A stretch of DNA of 7,949 nt, from NCBI GenBank assembly GCA_021160955.1, contig JAGHBM010000041.1:1-7949 (forward strand). The letters run 5' to 3'. Every line of letters starts with the position of its first letter. Positions within the stretch are counted from its first letter, which is position 1. The DNA comes from Candidatus Aenigmatarchaeota archaeon (GTDB taxonomy: Archaea; Aenigmatarchaeota; Aenigmatarchaeia; PWEA01; JAGHBM01). Below the pieces are notes generated by a model that was not told the DNA's origin, searched no databases, and saw nothing but the letters and a program-made list of their open reading frames with translations. The translations under genes were made by a program, and so were the position numbers. This document shows positions 5,480 through 7,949 of this stretch, in pieces.

Positions 5480-5760
5480 ATTCTATAAAACTCTAACAAG
5501 CCAACAGCCCTGGAATTAAATCCAAGCTTTCCTGCATCGGTACTTTCCTCTACATATTCTAACTCTTTTATAACGTCAGCTTTTAACCTATCAGCCACTT
5601 CTTTTACCTCTTTTAAATAATCTTCTCTTATATCGAGAATGGGAGATGTTTTTTCAACAAAAACTTTTTCTGCTGAAATTAATTCCAACTTTTCCTCCAT
5701 TTCTTCGGGTATTTCTTTACTTTTTTCATAAAATATTTTATCTCCAATTACCTTATTCAC
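5476..5760 (-). CDS. Small hypothetical protein, 94 residues
   Basis: I do not recognise it firmly. The start is a GTG (complement of 5758-5760) with GAGGTG five bases upstream. A TATA box lies about 52 bases from the start. The protein is soluble, with an acidic N-terminal helical part and then a segment of helix (REDYLKEVKEVADRLK, 45-60), strand (ADVIKELEYV, 61-70) and a final strand (AVGLLEFYRI, 85-94). That helix-'ADVI'-strand-'AVGLLEF' order is reminiscent of small heavy-metal-binding-like YbjQ or RcsF-type folds, where '[LK]GADAV' is followed by 'G.AV'. This resemblance is weak and only by eye. Leucine is often TTA here, unlike the CTC/CTT/TTG mix of the neighbouring housekeeping genes. 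Convergent with Nop10, overlapping by four bases. Confidence 0.7.
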   Translation of the reverse strand: MNKVIGDKIFYEKSKEIPEEMEEKLELISAEKVFVEKTSPILDIREDYLKEVKEVADRLKADVIKELEYVEESTDAGKLGFNSRAVGLLEFYRI

Positions 5761-5820
5761 CTTAACACCTCTCGTTTATTCCGTTACTATATATTAGTAG
5801 CAAAAAGTATTTAAATTTTA
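5761..5820 (-). promoter_or_regulatory. Promoter and leader of the 94-residue gene
   Basis: On the minus strand TTTAAATA (TTTAAA core at 5810-5815) is followed by TTTTTGCT (5799-5806), a TAATATATA tract, and GAGGTG five bases before the GTG start. Predicted transcription begins near 5785, with a leader of about 25 bases. The CTTTTTG run just after the upstream gene's stop could also terminate that transcript. The element order matches the promoter at 2634-2700. Confidence 0.6.
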
Positions 5821-6246
5821 TTAACCATACACTCTAGGTTTATTGATATTACCTGTCAAAATCTCATGTATTTTTCTTGCATGCTTTTTCAAATCCAGCA
5901 CGAACTCAGTTGGATTTTCATTGTCCGAATATATCATATCAGAAATTATCTGAACCTCTTTTTGATTCCTCTCGGGAAATTTTCCCTCAAGTAGATCGTC
6001 CAAAGAGAGAGAAATACCCATGAAATCTTCTCCGATTGAAACGATTTTCTCTTCAAGATCGAACTTCTTGTTTTCCTCCTGCCATCTGGCAGTCCATATA
6101 TACGATACACCAAGAAAGCTTTTTATCTTTTCGTTATTGTCGGACATCTCTTTATATTTTTTGAATTCTTTTATCATGGAATGAATTTTATCTGCTGAAT
6201 ATTCAACCATTTTTTCGAGACTGTAGACATCAACTTGAAATTCCAT
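5821..6246 (-). CDS. Hypothetical all-helical protein, 141 residues
   Basis: I do not recognise this family. The sequence predicts as nearly all alpha-helical: VYSLEKMVEYSADKIHSMIK (7-26), a central stretch with WTARWQEENKKFDLEEKIVS (51-70), ISLSLDDLLEGKFP (78-91), and a C-terminal helix FVLDLKKHARKIHEILTG (115-132). There is no membrane segment, signal peptide, cysteine pair or enzyme motif. It looks like a helical bundle, possibly a small binding or regulatory protein; I would not go further. The ATG at 6246 lacks a ribosome site but lies about 25 bases after a perfect TTTATATA box, so it is probably leaderless. It is divergent from the PAC2 gene and upstream of the 94-residue gene, separated from that gene by 60 bases with a separate promoter. 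Confidence 0.75.
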   Translation of the reverse strand: MEFQVDVYSLEKMVEYSADKIHSMIKEFKKYKEMSDNNEKIKSFLGVSYIWTARWQEENKKFDLEEKIVSIGEDFMGISLSLDDLLEGKFPERNQKEVQIISDMIYSDNENPTEFVLDLKKHARKIHEILTGNINKPRVYG

Positions 6247-6331
6247 ATTAAATTTAAAAATGAAAAAGTATATAAACTATTTAAGGCGATTCTTATTTAA
6301 GATAAAGAACATAGTTAAATTGGTCGATAGT
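6247..6331. promoter_or_regulatory. Divergent promoter between the 141-residue gene and the PAC2 gene
   Basis: The minus-strand TTTATATA (about 6270-6277) is centred some 27 bases before the ATG at 6246 and fits a leaderless transcript. For the plus-strand PAC2 gene, TTATTTAAG (about 6293-6301) is about 35 bases before the ATG at 6332, which would leave a very short leader holding GGTCGAT (6322-6328). The plus-strand reading TATATAAAC of the first box is a second candidate. A longer PAC2 reading frame from ATG 6260 would run through this promoter, which argues against it. Confidence 0.55.
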
Positions 6332-7111
6332 ATGAAAACAACTATAAAGGTTCTAAAGAAAATAAAGCCCAACAACCCTATCTTGATTGAAGGACTGCCT
6401 GGTATAGGATACGTCGGCAGAATTGCCGCCCAGTACTTGATAGAGAAACTCGGTGCCGAGAAAATTGCAGAATTATATTCTCCCTATTTCTTTCCGTTCG
6501 TAGTATTACATGGACCCGTGGGAAACGTACTCAAAAACGAGTTTTATTACTGGAAAAACCCAAAGGGTAGAGACCTGATAATCCTCATAGGAGACTCTCA
6601 GTGCAGTGATGCCTCCCCAAAGGGTTATTATGACATAGCCGAAAAGATACTTGATTTCTGCGAAGAGCTTGGAGTAAAGGAAATTTTCACCCTCGGTGGA
6701 TTTGGGAGCGGAGAGATAGAAGATATGAAAGATATAGAGGTGCTTGGAGCAGTGACCCATGAAGAACTTGTGGAGAAATACGAAAAATACGGAATAGACT
6801 TCAGATCCTCGTCACAGAGGGTCGGAATGATAGTTGGTGCAACCGGTCTCCTCCTCGGTTTGGGAAAGGAGAGGGGAATGAAAGGAGTGTGTCTAATGGG
6901 TGAAACTACGGGATATCCGATAATCACAGACCCAAGGGCGGCAGAAAAAATATTAAAACCTTTGATAAAAATATTGGATATTGATGTTGATTTGAGCGAG
7001 TTGGACAAGAAGGCAAAGGAAGTTCAAAACTTCTTGAGTAAGTTGGAAAAACTCCAGGAAAAAGCACTTGAAAAGATGATGAAAAAAGAAAAAGCTGGAA
7101 AGAAAAATTAA
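6332..7111 (+). CDS. PAC2-family proteasome assembly chaperone homologue
   Basis: 259 residues from ATG 6332. An upstream in-frame ATG at 6260 would add 24 basic residues, but the family begins just before the I-L-I-E-G-L-P-G-I-G core, here at 17-26, and 6260-6331 looks like promoter. Archaeal members of this family (PbaA/PbaB type) are linked to assembly of the 20S proteasome; others remain uncharacterised. Visible features are the glycine-rich GLPGIGYVG (21-29), an alpha/beta core with DLIILIGDSQCSD (81-93), IFTLGGFGSGEIED (118-131), VGMIVGATGLLLGLGKERGM (164-183) and GETTGYPIITDP (190-201), then a charged coiled-coil tail at about 220-259 ending KAGKKN, with no HbYX proteasome-docking end. 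The rpoK gene starts 19 bases after its stop, so they are likely one operon. In many archaea it directly follows Nop10; here two minus-strand genes intervene. Confidence 0.92.
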   Translation: MKTTIKVLKKIKPNNPILIEGLPGIGYVGRIAAQYLIEKLGAEKIAELYSPYFFPFVVLHGPVGNVLKNEFYYWKNPKGRDLIILIGDSQCSDASPKGYYDIAEKILDFCEELGVKEIFTLGGFGSGEIEDMKDIEVLGAVTHEELVEKYEKYGIDFRSSSQRVGMIVGATGLLLGLGKERGMKGVCLMGETTGYPIITDPRAAEKILKPLIKILDIDVDLSELDKKAKEVQNFLSKLEKLQEKALEKMMKKEKAGKKN

Positions 7112-7130
7112 GTTACATAGGGTGATGTTG

Positions 7131-7340
7131 ATGATAGGAAAAATACCTCTTGAAGAATATACAAGGTTCGAAAGAACGAGGATAATTGCTGCGAGAGCAC
7201 TTCAGATAGCTATGGGCGCACCACTCTTGATAAATGCAAAGTCGAACGAGCTCGATCCGATAGATTTGGCAAGGAGAGAATTTGAGAAAGGAGTGGTTCC
7301 AATAACGATAAGGAGAAAATATCCTAAAAAGATAGAGTGA
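7131..7340 (+). CDS. rpoK: DNA-directed RNA polymerase subunit Rpo6 (RpoK, RPB6/omega)
   Basis: 69 residues. It is the archaeal equivalent of eukaryotic RPB6 and bacterial omega, which clamps the largest polymerase subunit and helps assembly. The core is unmistakable: YTRFERTRIIAARALQIAMG (10-29), APLLI (30-34), and then the conserved end DPIDLARREFEKGVVPITIR (42-61). The basic tail RRKYPKKIE is usual. In-frame starts cluster at GTG 7122, ATG 7125, TTG 7128 and ATG 7131. I choose 7131 because GGGTGAT (7120-7126) is the ribosome site and must lie upstream. The gene follows the PAC2 homologue after 19 bases with no promoter signal between, so the two are probably co-transcribed. Confidence 0.95.
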   Translation: MIGKIPLEEYTRFERTRIIAARALQIAMGAPLLINAKSNELDPIDLARREFEKGVVPITIRRKYPKKIE

Positions 7341-7372
7341 ATTCCAACTCCAACTCTTTTCTAATTTATCTT
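7341..7372 (+). terminator. Possible T-rich terminator after rpoK
   Basis: The 32-base gap between the convergent rpoK and 7373-7756 genes reads CTCTTTTCTAATTTATCTTTT on the plus strand. These short T-runs resemble archaeal intrinsic terminators for the plus-strand operon. No hairpin is visible. On the opposite strand the gap is A-rich and shows no equivalent signal. Confidence 0.35.
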
Positions 7373-7756
7373 TTAGATTCTGTACTTTTCTAAGATTTCT
7401 TTTATGTCTTCCTTTTCATATATTTTTTCGATTGCCTGTTCCATTGCTTCATTCATTTTCCTTTTTATTTCTTCTATTTCTATGTCCGCCTTTTTTGCTA
7501 TCACGAAGTCTTTTTCTAATTCCTTTACCTTTTGAACTTTATCATTTTTTAGTGTAAATATTTTTGCAGTATTCGTTCCAATATCGTCAATGATGCAAAC
7601 ATCCGGATCTACTTTACTTGCATAAATGTTGTCAAGATAATCCCCTTCTCCGATACCGAGTGGAGATCCTTTTATTCTGTCCAAGAGCCTACCGCTGAAC
7701 TCATAATACTCTACGATAAATCCGTATCCTATTGTGTTTGTCATCCAATCACACAT
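7373..7756 (-). CDS. Hypothetical protein, up to 127 residues
   Basis: I do not recognise this family. The N-terminal half seems alpha/beta, with TIGYGFIVEYYEFSG (8-22), a glycine-rich GSPLGIGEGDYL (30-41), and VDPDVCIIDDIGTNTAKIFT (49-68), a buried strand ending in two aspartates. The C-terminal third is one long charged helix (about 92-127: IEIEEIKRKMNEAMEQ, then AIEKIYEKEDIKEILEKYRI). There are no membrane segments and no signal peptide. Two starts are possible. ATG 7756 lies about 25 bases after a TTTAAA box and could be leaderless; ATG 7744 (Met5) has GTGAT three bases upstream. The gene is convergent with rpoK and downstream of another minus-strand gene, but with its own promoter. Coding is supported by the promoter spacing and length; the function is unknown. 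Confidence 0.73.
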   Translation of the reverse strand: MCDWMTNTIGYGFIVEYYEFSGRLLDRIKGSPLGIGEGDYLDNIYASKVDPDVCIIDDIGTNTAKIFTLKNDKVQKVKELEKDFVIAKKADIEIEEIKRKMNEAMEQAIEKIYEKEDIKEILEKYRI

Positions 7757-7801
7757 AACAATTATGTAATAAAACTTTTAAATATTTGCGGAGTGATTTT
7801 C
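7757..7801 (-). promoter_or_regulatory. Promoter of the 7373-7756 gene
   Basis: On the minus strand GCAAATATTTAAAAG holds a TATA box (about 7777-7785) whose centre is about 25 bases before the ATG at 7756. A T-rich AGTTTTATTA run follows it and may also end the transcript of the upstream gene. The spacing supports a leaderless start at 7756 or a 12-base leader to 7744. Confidence 0.5.
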
Positions 7802-7949
7802 TTACAACCCTAGCTCTTTTTCCAATTCATTTTGAACTTTGTACAGCTCTTCGAGAATTTCTTTTACACCACTCTTTCTTAAATGCCTTTCTAAAGTTTT
7901 AATAACGACTTTATATTCTTCTTGCATACCTTTTGTTATAGTTCTATAA
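7802..7949 (-). CDS. C-terminal part of an unknown charged helical protein (cut by window edge)
   Basis: The minus-strand frame is open from the right window edge down to TAA (complement of 7802-7804). The visible 48 codons give YRTITKGMQEEYKVV, then a highly charged, helix-forming stretch, ending LYKVQNELEKELGL. It looks like an amphipathic helix or coiled coil, possibly a C-terminal tail. An ATG at 7925-7927 could instead start a 41-residue gene, but no clear ribosome site precedes it apart from an adjacent GGT. I cannot tell which from this window, and I do not recognise the protein. It ends 45 bases before the next minus-strand gene, which has its own promoter. Confidence 0.5.
   Translation of the reverse strand, partial: YRTITKGMQEEYKVVIKTLERHLRKSGVKEILEELYKVQNELEKELGL

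Noticed and set aside
6260..6331. N-terminal extension of the PAC2 protein from ATG 6260
   Set aside because: The 24 added residues are outside the family's usual start, and this DNA carries TATA-like boxes for both divergent genes. ATG 6332 has a weak ribosome site and fits the family.
1..7949. CRISPR array, insertion sequence, tRNA or rRNA
   Set aside because: No regularly spaced repeats, transposase-like frame, terminal inverted repeats, or tRNA-like GGTTCAA arm with matching stem were seen on either strand. Intergenic gaps are all shorter than about 115 bases.

Overview
The window is archaeal. It carries ribosomal proteins L44e and S27e, translation initiation factor aIF2-alpha, Nop10, a GINS replisome protein, a PAC2-type proteasome-assembly chaperone homologue and RNA polymerase subunit Rpo6 (RpoK). 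All of these are archaeal/eukaryotic in type. Gene starts are preceded by TATA boxes (TTTAAA, TTTATATA) and by either GGTGAT-like ribosome binding sites or no leader at all. The DNA is AT-rich, arginine is mostly AGA/AGG, and genes are packed tightly. I cannot name the lineage. A euryarchaeal or DPANN-type genome fits, but that is a guess.

Layout. Positions 1-131 (minus) hold the N-terminal 43 codons of a DUF1684 protein, divergent from a CaCA-family cation/Ca2+ exchanger (193-1158, plus). The exchanger converges on, and overlaps by 25 bp, a secreted, membrane-anchored phospholipase D-like (HKD) protein (1134-2348, minus). That protein lies 15 bp downstream of a small orphan gene (2364-2633, minus), probably in one operon. 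A divergent promoter region then leads to GINS (2747-3454), which overlaps an unrecognised 159-residue gene (3444-3923). Next is a classic archaeal translation cluster: L44e, S27e, aIF2-alpha and Nop10 (4010-5479). Two minus-strand orphan genes (5476-5760 and 5821-6246) follow. The PAC2 homologue (6332-7111), which in many archaea sits directly behind Nop10, resumes after them, followed by rpoK (7131-7340). The window ends with two minus-strand genes of unknown function (7373-7756 and a partial one, 7802-7949).

How the genes relate. The plus-strand core is housekeeping: replication (GINS), ribosome and initiation (L44e, S27e, aIF2-alpha), rRNA pseudouridylation (Nop10), proteasome assembly (PAC2) and transcription (Rpo6). 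The minus-strand genes are accessory: an extracytoplasmic HKD enzyme and several small orphans, two of which share an unusually similar promoter.

I found no CRISPR array, mobile element, rRNA or tRNA. I saw no convincing new multi-gene system. The best leads are the unknown gene translationally overlapped with GINS, the orphan pair inserted into the Nop10-PAC2 neighbourhood, the shared promoter of two orphans, and the swapped ion-site Asp/Asn pair in the exchanger.
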